From: Scardovia wiggsiae F0424
Lineage (GTDB): Bacteria; Actinomycetota; Actinomycetes; Actinomycetales; Bifidobacteriaceae
Direction: 5' to 3'
Assembly (NCBI RefSeq): GCF_000269605.1
Contig: NZ_AKCI01000001.1
Location: 682,001 to 746,000 of the forward strand
Length of the DNA: 64,000 nucleotides
The position numbers were made by a program, and so were the translations under genes. Under the pieces are notes generated by a model. The model was not told where the DNA came from and made no database searches. It worked only from the letters and a program-made list of their open reading frames with translations. Shown piece after piece: positions 35,483 through 44,200 of this stretch. Numbering within the stretch: the first letter of the stretch is position 1; each line of letters begins with the position of its first letter.

Positions 35483-36745
35483 CTACGTTGCCGGACTGAG
35501 ACGGGAAGCTATCTCCTGCGAACCGTTAGCATACATGCTTGAATACATAAGCATTTCTGACTGCAGCCTGTCAGCTTCCATCGCAGCGATCTGCCGCGAG
35601 AAAATGACGAACCACGCCATGAAAAGGAATACTGCCAGAGCTTCAACATTAGTGAATGTGGTACCTCCGCGTACCCAGTCGATCGCAGAAGCCGATATAA
35701 CAACAATGATCAGATCGGAAACAACGTAGATCGTTTTGGAAAGCTGCGGGGCAAGCCACGGCAGGAAAACCATCAGCGCAGTCAGGGGGAATGCAAGCCC
35801 CCGGGCACCTACATTATGCAGGATCGGATGGGGCGTATACCGGAAAAGCCCGACGCTCATGAAGCACAGCGCGGTAAGGATAAGAAGCACTCCCATAATG
35901 ATGATGCGGGCCATAAAATGCCTGATAGGAAGCTCTACACGGCGCGGTTCTGCAAGCCTGCCCAGTGACATCTTCAGCTTTGCCCCCCGGGAAGTGCCGC
36001 CGCTACTGCCGGTACTATCATCACCTGCGCCTTCTTTACCCTGTACATCCTCAGTCGGTTTGCCGGCCATCAGCTGGGGATGCGCCAGCGAAAGCCTGTA
36101 ATTGGTAATCAGCTCTGACAGGGAGAAGTAGCTGATGATGATAATGCATATCCCGGCCATAACGATCGTATAGTTGAAAAGCGTGGCCGCAAAAGTAGTC
36201 CTGTCGCCCAGCTGAGAGAAGTTATTGCGCCACCAGACCGGGTCGTCTGACGTCATCCCTGCGGTCGTCACCCCGGACACAACGAAGAACGGGAGAAGCG
36301 ATGCGACTGTTTTCGCACTCAGCTGGCTTCCCTGGACAAAAACAATATACCCGCTGACGGCAGCCAGCCCGCCTACAAGCCAAACCAGATACTGCCCGAA
36401 CTCAGCGCCGAAAATATTGCTGATAGTTGTCAGAGCAGCAAGGACAATGAAGAAGATCGTCGTAGCATAGACTACCGTCAATGAAACGATCTCCAGCAGA
36501 CGGCGGACAGGCACCCACCATCCGCTCCTGAGGTCCCACGACCGAGAATGCCGCGCATACCCAACCACAAACGCAATACTGCTGAAAACCGCGACTATAG
36601 CAGAACCGACAAGCCGGCGGCGCCCTGCAACAAGCCAGACCGCGGGAGCATTGTCTAAAAATATCGACATGAGAAGCGCCGACAGCAGCATGGAGAAAAG
36701 CCCCGCAATAAGGCCCGCTGTTTCAGACCGCTGATTCTGTCCCAT
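35483..36745 (-). CDS. Multi-pass integral membrane protein of unknown function
   Basis: The 420-residue protein has about nine or ten hydrophobic segments, beginning GLIAGLFSMLLSALLMSIFL. A long cytoplasmic loop (residues 225-265, rich in Gly/Ser/Lys) splits two membrane bundles. The second half begins IRHFMARIIIMGVLLILTAL. A NNFSQLGDRTTFAATLFN segment before a membrane helix resembles the DUF998 group, but I cannot assign it firmly. It has no transporter or enzyme motif that I recognise. It is monocistronic, with its 3' end almost touching glgX in convergent orientation. Confidence 0.75.
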   Translation of the reverse strand: MGQNQRSETAGLIAGLFSMLLSALLMSIFLDNAPAVWLVAGRRRLVGSAIVAVFSSIAFVVGYARHSRSWDLRSGWWVPVRRLLEIVSLTVVYATTIFFIVLAALTTISNIFGAEFGQYLVWLVGGLAAVSGYIVFVQGSQLSAKTVASLLPFFVVSGVTTAGMTSDDPVWWRNNFSQLGDRTTFAATLFNYTIVMAGICIIIISYFSLSELITNYRLSLAHPQLMAGKPTEDVQGKEGAGDDSTGSSGGTSRGAKLKMSLGRLAEPRRVELPIRHFMARIIIMGVLLILTALCFMSVGLFRYTPHPILHNVGARGLAFPLTALMVFLPWLAPQLSKTIYVVSDLIIVVISASAIDWVRGGTTFTNVEALAVFLFMAWFVIFSRQIAAMEADRLQSEMLMYSSMYANGSQEIASRLSPAT

Positions 36746-36894
36746 TTATATTATCTCTGCAATTCTTATCTTAAGGTATTCTTCGATTGTTGATTCCATT
36801 GTACTGATGCGGGGGTATGTAGGAATCCCGGGATCCAGCATGTTGTTCGCAGGCGTGCGCTATAGTGTAAGGGTTGTTTGCATATGTAAACATT

Positions 36895-36968
36895 CGGGCT
36901 GTAGCGCAGCTTGGTAGCGCGTCTGCTTTGGGAGCAGAATGTCGCAGGTTCAAATCCTGTCAGCCCGA
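36895..36968 (+). tRNA. tRNA-Pro (anticodon TGG)
   Basis: A 74-base cloverleaf: acceptor CGGGCTG/CAGCCCG, D-arm with AGCTTGGTAG, anticodon stem TCTGC/GCAGA with loop TTTGGGA (TGG at 36929-36931) and T-arm GCAGG TTCAAAT CCTGT. CCA is not encoded. The IS/cassette region starts about 55 bases downstream. Confidence 0.95.
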
Positions 36969-36973
36969 CCGCA

Positions 36974-37014
36974 AAGTCCTACTTCCGCTCGGGATGTAGG
37001 GCTTCTTCTTTTTG
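36974..37014 (+). terminator. Terminator of tRNA-Pro
   Basis: AAGTCCTAC at 36974-36982 pairs with GTAGGGCTT at 36996-37004 (one G-U), followed by CTTCTTTTTG. Confidence 0.8.
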
Positions 37015-37024
37015 CTCTGAAACC

Positions 37025-37134
37025 GGGTTAATGCTCAAAAGTGTGTATGGGCGGGTGTGTTGTTTTAATAGCTTCTGCCTGCCCATCCATGGTGGAGACC
37101 TAGTTCTCCGGGATCAAAGTTGATGAAGACACTA
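37025..37134. repeat. Solo left end of the IS1249-like element (copy 1)
   Basis: This 110-base segment is repeated at 38931-39041 with one substitution and one extra A. It starts with the IS terminal repeat GGGTTAATGCTC and stops abruptly inside the hairpin that is complete in copy 2 (GAAGACACTA here, GAAGACACTATGG there). It lies in the same orientation as copy 2. Confidence 0.9.
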
Positions 37135-37500
37135 AGGTGGGAGGGGTATCATAATTGAATATAAATAATTTCACCTTGATTCAGAAAATCGACAGAGTGG
37201 TAAATCTTTAGAGGTCCTTCATCCTAAGTATGAAGAATCTGGTGCTTCCGATAAAAGGTGGAAAAAAGCAGAGCTCCCACAAGCAGATTTAAACACAAGT
37301 GTTTACGAAATTGAAGGCTACACCTGTGTAGTGTTGTCGGATTTGGCATGTCTAAGTAATATGCCCTCTTGAATCGAACAAGCGGTGTGAGAACAAATAG
37401 GTGCTTAATCTGGTTTTTTATCTATGGTAATTGGAGGATGATTTTTCATCAAAGAAGTCGGGTAGATTAATAAATCTTAGGTTAGCAAAAATTAAAATAG
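37135..37500 (+). pseudogene. Orphan C-terminal gene fragment and intergenic DNA at left of cassette
   Basis: A frame from about 37180 reads HLDSENRQSGKSLEVLHPKY, continues through SDKRWKKAELPQADLNT and EGYTCVVLSDLA, and ends at a TGA near 37370. It has no start codon or ribosome site and begins just after a stop, so it looks like the tail of a gene cut off by the rearrangement that joined the IS end. I cannot name it. The remaining 130 bases are AT-rich and non-coding. Confidence 0.4.
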
Positions 37501-37538
37501 TGTAAGAGCAGTAGACTTCACGGTTTACTGTTTTTTGT

Positions 37539-37566
37539 TTGACAGAATATATTCTAGTGGTAGAAT
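37539..37566 (+). promoter_or_regulatory. Promoter of the GyrI-like/padR operon
   Basis: A consensus TTGACA at 37539-37544 and TAGAAT at 37561-37566 with a 16-base spacer, about 65 bases before the first gene. The -10 is part of operator 1, so binding there would block RNA polymerase. Confidence 0.75.
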
Positions 37567-37568
37567 AT
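37549..37568. promoter_or_regulatory. Operator 1, probable PadR site
   Basis: Perfect palindrome with arms ATATTCTA and TAGAATAT around GTGG. It covers most of the promoter spacer and the -10 hexamer. Confidence 0.7.
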
Positions 37569-37578
37569 GGATAGGTAG

Positions 37579-37596
37579 TATTCTAGCGCTAGAATA
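37579..37596. promoter_or_regulatory. Operator 2, probable PadR site
   Basis: Perfect 18-base palindrome with arms TATTCTA and TAGAATA around GCGC, the same arms as operator 1. Centres are 29 bases apart. It lies just downstream of the expected transcription start. Confidence 0.7.
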
Positions 37597-37631
37597 AAAA
37601 GTTAAACCCCTATCAAAAGGAGGGAAACATC

Positions 37632-38264
37632 ATGGCATTTGATTTCAAAAAAGAGCTGAAGGAGTTCTATCCGACAAAAACCAATCCAACGATTGTCAAG
37701 GTTCCTAAAATGAACTTTTTGGCAGTTCGAGGGCAGGGTGATCCTAATGAAGAAGGTGGCGAATATAAGCAAGCTATTGCTTTACTTTATCCGCTGGCCT
37801 ATGCTATTAAAATGAGCAAGAAGACAAATTACAAGATGGAGGGGTATTTCGATTTCGTTGTCCCACCCTTGGAAGGTTTCTGGTGGCAGGAGGGAATCAC
37901 AGGTGCTGACTACAATCGTAAGAGTGATTTTCATTTTATCGCCATTCTTCGCTTACCTGATTTTGTCAGTAAGGAAGATTTTGACTGGGCAGTTGCGCAA
38001 ACGACCGTCAAGAAGAAAATGGATTTTTCTAAGGTTGAATATTTTACCTATGATGAGGGGTTGTGTGTTCAATGTCTGCATATTGGTTCCTACAATGATG
38101 AGCCTGCAACAGTTGAACGCATGCACGATTACATGGAAGAAGAGGGTTACCAGCTGGATATTACCGATGAACGTATGCACCATGAAATCTATATCGCTGA
38201 TGTCCGTAAAGTAGTGCCAGATAAGCTGAAAACAATCATTCGTCATCCCATAAAAAAGAGATAG
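37632..38264 (+). CDS. GyrI-like small-molecule-binding domain protein
   Basis: The 210-residue protein matches the stand-alone GyrI-like family: KVPKMNFLAVRGQGDPNE near the N-terminus, YKMEGYFDFVVPPLEGFWW, and CVQCLHIGSYNDEPATVERM. Such domains bind hydrophobic or cationic compounds, and some hydrolyse them. In Firmicutes they are often paired with a transcription factor, as here. AAGGAGG lies eight bases before the ATG. padR follows eight bases after the stop. The codon use is AT-rich and unlike the host core, which suggests transfer from a Firmicute. Confidence 0.85.
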   Translation: MAFDFKKELKEFYPTKTNPTIVKVPKMNFLAVRGQGDPNEEGGEYKQAIALLYPLAYAIKMSKKTNYKMEGYFDFVVPPLEGFWWQEGITGADYNRKSDFHFIAILRLPDFVSKEDFDWAVAQTTVKKKMDFSKVEYFTYDEGLCVQCLHIGSYNDEPATVERMHDYMEEEGYQLDITDERMHHEIYIADVRKVVPDKLKTIIRHPIKKR

Positions 38265-38272
38265 GAGCAAAA

Positions 38273-38806
38273 ATGAGCACTAAGACATCTTTAACGGAAG
38301 AGCTCATACTTGGTTTATTAGCAGAGCAGCCTAGACATGGCTATCAGATTGAAAAGTTAATTGAGGATAGAGGAATGCGGAAGTGGACCGAGGTTGGATT
38401 CTCTTCAATTTACTATGTTCTTGATAAGCTGGAGAAGAAAGGATTTGCTAAAAGTGCACCAGCAAAAGGAAAAGATAAAAAAGAGTATGCTATTACGGGC
38501 TTGGGCTCAACGGTTTTGACAGAAAAAACTAAACAGCGTTTAATAGATCGCCAACCAGCTAATTCACATTTCATGACGGCCTTAGCTAATAGTCAGAATA
38601 TGTCAACGAAGGATTTATTGCAGGCTTTTGATGCGCGTAAGAAAATTCTAGAAGAGGACTTACAGGTCTTGAAACTTCAAGAAACAGGGGAGCAATATGC
38701 ACCACGCTCTGCCCAGCAATTATTCAATTTGGGAATGACCATGCTTCAAGCAGAATTAAAGTGGTTAGAGGGAGAAATTGAGACTTTGCAAACGGGAGAA
38801 AAATAG
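38273..38806 (+). CDS. PadR-family transcriptional regulator
   Basis: A 177-residue winged-helix repressor. The N-terminal domain reads LTEELILGLLAEQPRHGYQI, then FSSIYYVLDKLEKKGF and KKEYAITGLGSTVL, the PadR fold with its wing. The C-terminal part (residues 95-177) is a helical dimerisation domain. PadR proteins repress genes for detoxification or efflux and are released by phenolics or drugs. It is in one operon with the GyrI-like gene and probably binds the two palindromes upstream. A following gene is cut off by the IS. Confidence 0.9.
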   Translation: MSTKTSLTEELILGLLAEQPRHGYQIEKLIEDRGMRKWTEVGFSSIYYVLDKLEKKGFAKSAPAKGKDKKEYAITGLGSTVLTEKTKQRLIDRQPANSHFMTALANSQNMSTKDLLQAFDARKKILEEDLQVLKLQETGEQYAPRSAQQLFNLGMTMLQAELKWLEGEIETLQTGEK

Positions 38807-38917
38807 AACAAATCTGAGACAGCAGATTTCAAAGGTTTGATGTTTTCTGGTTTCATCATTAATTTTGATATGGTAGAAAAATGTTATAAAATAAATACAA
38901 AGATGCAGGAGAAAATT

Positions 38918-38930
38918 ATGAACGAAATAG
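38918..38930 (+). pseudogene. Start of a third cassette gene, truncated by the IS
   Basis: After padR an AT-rich spacer leads to a GCAGGAG ribosome site and an ATG at 38918. The frame reads only M-N-E-I before the IS terminal repeat begins at 38931. Thus an intact gene once followed padR, probably the regulated transporter or enzyme. Its identity is lost. Confidence 0.45.
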
Positions 38931-39031
38931 GGGTTAATGCTCAAAAAGTGTGTATGGGTGGGTGTGTTGTTTTAATAGCTTCTGCCTGCCCATCCATGGT
39001 GGAGACCTAGTTCTCCGGGATCAAAGTTGAT

Positions 39032-39066
39032 GAAGACACTATGGTTTTCCATAGTGTCTTCTTTTT
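39032..39066 (+). terminator. Terminator inside the IS left end
   Basis: GAAGACACTATGG at 39032-39044 pairs perfectly with CCATAGTGTCTTC at 39049-39061 around TTTT and is followed by TTTTT. It would stop transcription entering the IS from the padR side. Confidence 0.85.
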
Positions 39067-39128
39067 GCGTGTCTATTGGCTGCTTGTTTACTTCATGTAC
39101 CTGTTCGTGACAGTGTTTACGAAGATAA

Positions 39129-40129
39129 TCAGTGATAGTAATAGGTTTTTTCACTCATGCTTTGAAGAATCCATTCCACGGCGCATCGCATGTGAGGTTC
39201 GCTTAACCCAGTATGCACGAGCAAAAGTCTACGAATCGTTTTGTTTGGTCCGCCTTCTAGCCGATTCGTAGACCGTAAGAGTTCACCATGTTTGGCCAGT
39301 TCTGGGTCAAGATAGGTAAACAGATTCTGTTTCTTGGTTAACCGTTCTAAAAGCCGATAGGCTTTCCTGAGTCTGTTATGGGTATACCACCATGCTGGAG
39401 ACTCATACGGGTAGCATGGATTCCTTGTTCTCTCATGGATGAGATGCCCATAGGTTTGATACCACTGGTTCAAGAGTTCTTCCCATTGTATTGCTTGGTT
39501 TATGGTTTCTACCTTGAGTAGCTTTTTACTTAAGCCTAACAAGCTTCTACCAGCGTCAGAGTGAGGATGACTCGTTAGATACGTACGAACATTACGAGCA
39601 ACATGCACTAAACAGCGTTGAACCTTCACCTCAGGCCACACATTCTTTAAGGTTGTATGAGCACCGATTCCACCGTCTAAACACACGCAATCAGGCTTAA
39701 CAAGCTGATGTAACAAAGCTGTATACGAGGCTGTGCTTTCTCGTGTGCACCATTGCCACGCAAGAACATGCTTGGTATTCATAGCAATCAGAAGACACCA
39801 CCCATAGGGCAGATAGATTCCGTCCATGAGGATCTGGGATTCAACGACACCAGTCACAGGTGGTCGTGGAACAGGAACATTCCAACACCAGGCAATATGG
39901 CGCGTTAATGTTGCCCGCGCAATAGGCAATGAGCGCGCTGGCACGTTAGGAAGAGCCACGATACAAACAATTCTGCGTCTTGGCTCTTCTTCATCTCGTC
40001 ACGGTGTTGGACTCGGCTAGCACCACAGTTCGCGCATCGCCACCGGGTTGTTCCTGCACGGGTTTTCCCGTTTTTAACCATTCGCGTATCGCATACCACA
40101 CAATGAGGAATCCTTCCACCAGATGCCAT
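39129..40129 (-). pseudogene. IS1249-family transposase, split by a frameshift
   Basis: The first frame (40129 down to 39905) encodes the zinc-finger N-terminus: HCVVCDTRMVKNGKTRAGTT, then RWRCANCGASRVQ and SQDAELFVSWLF. The second frame (39959 down to 39129) carries the catalytic part: ESQILMDGIYLPYGWCLLIA, CVCLDGGIGAHTTLKNVWPE, RCLVHVARNVRTYLTSHP, FTYLDPELAKHGE, and the end STNRLEGGPNKTIRR. The two overlap by 55 bases and differ in frame. Related transposases are single chains, so a one-base indel near CTCTTCC at about 39960 is likely; programmed frameshifting is the alternative. The DDE acidic residues appear present. Confidence 0.8.
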
Positions 40130-40222
40130 ACATTATGGTCTCACACCATAATCACCCCACCACACACCAATAATCCCAACAGCTAACAGCCAATTTCATA
40201 CACACTTTTTAAGCATTAACCC

Positions 40223-40259
40223 GGCTTTGCCCTTTACGCAGGCAAAGCCTTTATTTTTA
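40223..40259 (+). terminator. Terminator-like hairpin just outside the IS right end
   Basis: GGCTTTGCC at 40223-40231 pairs perfectly with GGCAAAGCC at 40241-40249, followed by TTTATTTTTA. It points to the right, yet no native plus-strand gene now lies before it except tRNA-Pro, 3.2 kb away. It may have belonged to a transcript interrupted by the insertion. Confidence 0.7.
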
Positions 40260-40301
40260 TACCCCGGTCCCGTATTCCTGCATATATATCCTGTACGTCT
40301 G

Positions 40302-41225
40302 TCAGATCCTTAAACTCCACGGATCAGTATTGATATCTGACAGTATCATCTCAGGGCGGTACTGCTCCCCGAATTTATCAGCTATCGCCTCAGGGATGTC
40401 ATAGATCCCATATGTTGACATCCATAATTTTTCGATAGCGGAGTGCGGGGTATTGATAAAAGCGGGCCTGGGATGCAGATCCCCGCGGGCTGCAAAGCTT
40501 TCGCGCAGGCGCGCCTCATGCCTGGCCTGCTCAAGGGCATCTGTGACAGGATGATGCCGCAGGTCGCTGGTGATATAGACATCAGCCCCGCTGGCGGCAG
40601 CGTCGGCAATCATGGAATCCCCCGATCCCGGGAGGACTGCTGCCCTGCTTACCGGCATATCAGGATCTCCCGCAACAGTGATGCCAAGCCTGGTTTCAGG
40701 AAGGATGCGGACTACCGCGCGGGCAAAGCTTTCCAGATCCTGCGGCACCTCCAGCTCCCCGATACGCCCGAGCCCTACGGGGCCGCGGGCAGATGCATCT
40801 TCTACCGGCAGCAGGGGGCCGAGGTCTTTGAGATGAAGCTGCTCGATGAAAGCCTGTGCCTGGCCGCGGTACGCACTGTCAGCATTCGTATGCCCGACCC
40901 ACAGCCCGCAACGGTGCCCAATGAGCTCAGAGACTATCTCTCCCCGGAAGCCCTGCCCCCCGACAGTATGCGTAGCACGAAAGAACAGCGGGTGATGGGT
41001 GATCAGCAGATCGGCATGATGCCTGATTGCATCCTGTACCACTTCATATGTAGGGTCTACAGCACAATAGACAGTGCGGACCGGCCAGTCCAGGCTGCCG
41101 ACGATAAGCCCCGGTTCATCCCAGTCTTCCGCATACCTCAGAGGATACAGGTCTTCCAGAACCGAAACTGTGTCCTTAAGGGACAGCACTGCGCCGCCTG
41201 ATTCAGATGCAGATGTATCCGTCAT
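40302..41225 (-). CDS. Nif3-like dinuclear metal centre protein
   Basis: The 307-residue protein belongs to the conserved Nif3/YqfO family, annotated as GTP cyclohydrolase I type 2 or a metal-binding hexamer; the cellular role is unsettled. Metal-ligand motifs are visible: LLITHHPLFFRA, VGHTNADSAYRG near residue 118, and ITSDLRHHPVTDAL near residue 225. The N-terminal LEDLYPLRYAEDWDEPGLIVG is typical. It lies 66 bases downstream of polA on the same strand, so the two are probably cotranscribed. Confidence 0.9.
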   Translation of the reverse strand: MTDTSASESGGAVLSLKDTVSVLEDLYPLRYAEDWDEPGLIVGSLDWPVRTVYCAVDPTYEVVQDAIRHHADLLITHHPLFFRATHTVGGQGFRGEIVSELIGHRCGLWVGHTNADSAYRGQAQAFIEQLHLKDLGPLLPVEDASARGPVGLGRIGELEVPQDLESFARAVVRILPETRLGITVAGDPDMPVSRAAVLPGSGDSMIADAAASGADVYITSDLRHHPVTDALEQARHEARLRESFAARGDLHPRPAFINTPHSAIEKLWMSTYGIYDIPEAIADKFGEQYRPEMILSDINTDPWSLRI

Positions 41226-41291
41226 ACAGCCTTTCCTTTCTAACTATCGATTACCAATATCTGTAATCTGTACGGATCCTCAAAAACGGCT

Positions 41292-44200
41292 TTAATGGGC
41301 TGCAAGCTGCCAGTCTGTGCCGGTCCCGGTAGAGACATCCAGAGGGACGGCAAGATCAACTGCATGTTCCATCGCCTCCCTGACGATCCCGGTGACTTCC
41401 TCTTCCTCCCCTGCTGCAAGTTCTACTACCAGTTCATCGTGGATCTGAAGGATGATGCGGCTTTTTACCCGTGCCTCGCATAATTGCGTGTATGCTTTCT
41501 CCATAGCAATCTTCATGATATCGGCAGCAGACCCCTGGATCGGCGCATTAAGCGCTGCACGCTCAGCGGCATCCCTGAGCTGGCGGCGCGGGGACCGCAG
41601 CTGCGGGAAATAACGCCTGCGCCCGAACATCGTTTCCGTATAGCCTCTCGACTTTGCCTGGGAAACAAGGGATTCAAGATAATCATGGACCCTGCCGAAA
41701 GTGGCGAAATACTTGTCTTTCAGCACATCACTCTGCGCAGGGGATATCCCCAGCTGCTGGGCAAGCCCATATGTGCTCAGCCCATAAGCAAGGCCGTAGC
41801 TCATCGCTTTGATATGGGATCTCTGGTCAGCTGTGATCCGGTCAATAGGGATGTCATACACCAGTGAAGCAACATATTTATGGAAGTCAGCACCTGACCT
41901 GAACGCTTCGATCAGCGCCTCATCCTGTGATAAATGCGCCATAAGCCTCAGCTCCACCTGTGAATAATCGCAGCTCAGCAGGGATACATAGCCCTGCGAA
42001 GGCACAAACGCCGCACGGATCTCCCGCCCCTCAACATTCCTGTTAGGGATGTTCTGCAGGTTCGGGTCTGTAGAGCTTAACCGGCCTGTAGCCGCAACGG
42101 TCTGCTCAAATGTCGTATGGATACGGCCGTCATGGGTATTTACTGAATCCATAAGGGTCTGGACTATCTGCTTAAGCTTATTGACTTCACGATGCCGCAG
42201 GAGGGCCCCCAGGAAAGTATTCGCCCGTTCATTATGGACGGACCTGATATATAATTCCTGCAGCGCCGCGGCATTTGTTGTATAGTTTCCGCTTTTTGTC
42301 TTCTTGGTGGCGGCCAGGCCCATATCATCAAACAGTACAGACTGCAGCTGTTTGGGGCTTTGCAGGTTGATCTCCTTCCCGGCCTGGTCCCAGGCCACCT
42401 GCTGGGCCTGCTGGGCCTGGGACGTAAAAGAATCCCTCATATCCAGCAGACGCTGCTGGTCAACGCCCGAACCGGCTATTTCCATATGTGCCAGGACACG
42501 CGATACCGGCAGTTCGATATCCTTTAACAGGCTTATCTGGGAACGCGCTGCGATAACAGGGGAAAACAGCTCATGCATTGCCAGGACATATGCGCACTCG
42601 CGGGCATCGCGCACGGCCTGCCGCTTCCCTGCTTCTGCAGAGTCAGCAGTATCTGCCGGGGCATCATCTGCCCCGCCGTCAAAATCAAAAGCCCCCTGCT
42701 CCGCAGCAGGCTCAGCGGCCTCGTCCGTATCGATATGCAAAAAGTATCCGGCATACTGACTGGCGCTCTGAATCCTTGCAGTAGCGTCGGGCTGAACCAG
42801 ATACCCTTCAAGTTTCGTATCGCTTAGCGGGACAGGGATGTCTTCGCTGCTTTCAGCTGTGATCCCTAATGAGCTTAACAGGTGTATATGCTTCTTGAAA
42901 TCATGGATAACAAGGCTCCCCGAGCAGCCACGGCACACCGTCCTGAGCATATCCCTCAGCTGCCTGTCCCTGTGGATATTTTCGGCAGCAATAACACAGG
43001 CTGAGCCTTCGTTGGTCATGAAAGAGACTGACTGCGCGCTGCTGGCACCCTTCTCGACTGTGCCCCGGATATTCATCACCCATACACGGCCGGGCTTCCC
43101 GGAAGGCTGCGCGCCGGGAAGCGAAGTATCTGAAGTACTGGAAACTGATGTACCGGAAAAGGTATCCTGGATATTTTCCTCAAGCCAGCGGACAGCAGGC
43201 TGAAGTCCGCCGGACCCATCAGGCAGGGACGCGGACGGAGATTCTGCCGCTTCTGAAGATGCTGCAGATACCGGGATATACAGCGGATCGGGCTCAATAA
43301 CAGTAATACGGGAAGGGTTGATATCATCGGCGCTGTCTTCAAACCCATTCCCGGCCCCTCTCCTGCTGCCGGCCTGCGCTGATAAAGGCCCGGAACCGGG
43401 CTGAAGCCTGCCTGTCGGGGAACCTTCCTGGTGCGCCTGCCGGCTGCTCTGCACAGATGCTGCTGCACTTTGTTCATCGCGCCCTTCGGCTATGGCCATA
43501 GCCTCAAGGATACGGTTCTGGATATTACGTCCGAACTGGAGGGAAGCAAAAACGGCATCCACATCAGTGATATGCGGTTCATGGAGTTTGAAATCATCAA
43601 TATCCACACCGAGGTCTGCATCACGCACCAGCGCATTCACTTTACGGTTAAGAAGGACCTGGTCGATGCTGCTGCGCAGGGCTTCACCTTTTTTGCCCCC
43701 AATTTCAGATGCGTGCTCGATTATCCCCTGCAGCCCGCCAAACTCATTGATCCATTTTGCAGCGTACCCGTCGCCGACTCCCGGGACACCAGGGATATTA
43801 TCGGCCTGTTCCCCTCTCATCGCAGCCAGGTCCGGGTACTGTGCAGGGGCTACCTTATATTTCTCGCGTACCGCTTCAGGGGTCATAGGCTTCAGGTCTT
43901 TGAAATGGTGTCCCGGATAAAGCACGGTTATAGAATCATCGACAAGCTGGAAGGCGTCCCTGTCCCCTGACAGGACGAAGGTTTCGTATCCTTCCTCCTC
44001 TCCCATGGTAGCCAGCGTAGCAATAATATCATCGCCCTCAAGGCCCTGTTTCTCCACATAGCTGATATCCAACGCCCTAAGAAGGTCCTGGATAAGCGGC
44101 AGCTGGGACAGGAGGTCTTCAGGGGCAGCATCGCGCGTACCTTTATATTCAGGCAGCAGCCGGTTGCGGAAAGTCCCGCCTTTAACATCAAACGCCACTG

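Larger units (their letters stand above)
37025..40222. mobile_element. Possible compound transposon: solo IS end, PadR/GyrI-like cassette, IS1249-like element
   Basis: The 3.2-kb segment begins with IS end copy 1 and ends with the inverted end at 40197-40222. Outside it, CC precedes the left repeat and GG follows the right one, so the outer pair reads CCGGGTTAATGC at both ends, whereas the inner copy is preceded by AG. This may mean that the outer pair moved as a unit, but I see no target-site duplication. The cargo is markedly AT-rich. Confidence 0.5.
38931..40222 (-). mobile_element. IS1249-like insertion sequence (IS256 family)
   Basis: About 1.29 kb. The left terminal repeat (38931-38956) and the right one (40197-40222) are inverted copies matching at 25 of 26 positions. 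The transposase reads from right to left, split into two frames. A strong plus-strand terminator near the left end (39032-39066) would block read-in. No target duplication is visible on either side. Confidence 0.85.

Noticed and set aside
36895-37134. Prophage or integrative element attached at tRNA-Pro
   Set aside because: There is no integrase gene and no repeat of the tRNA 3' end further right; the IS terminal repeats explain the inserted DNA.
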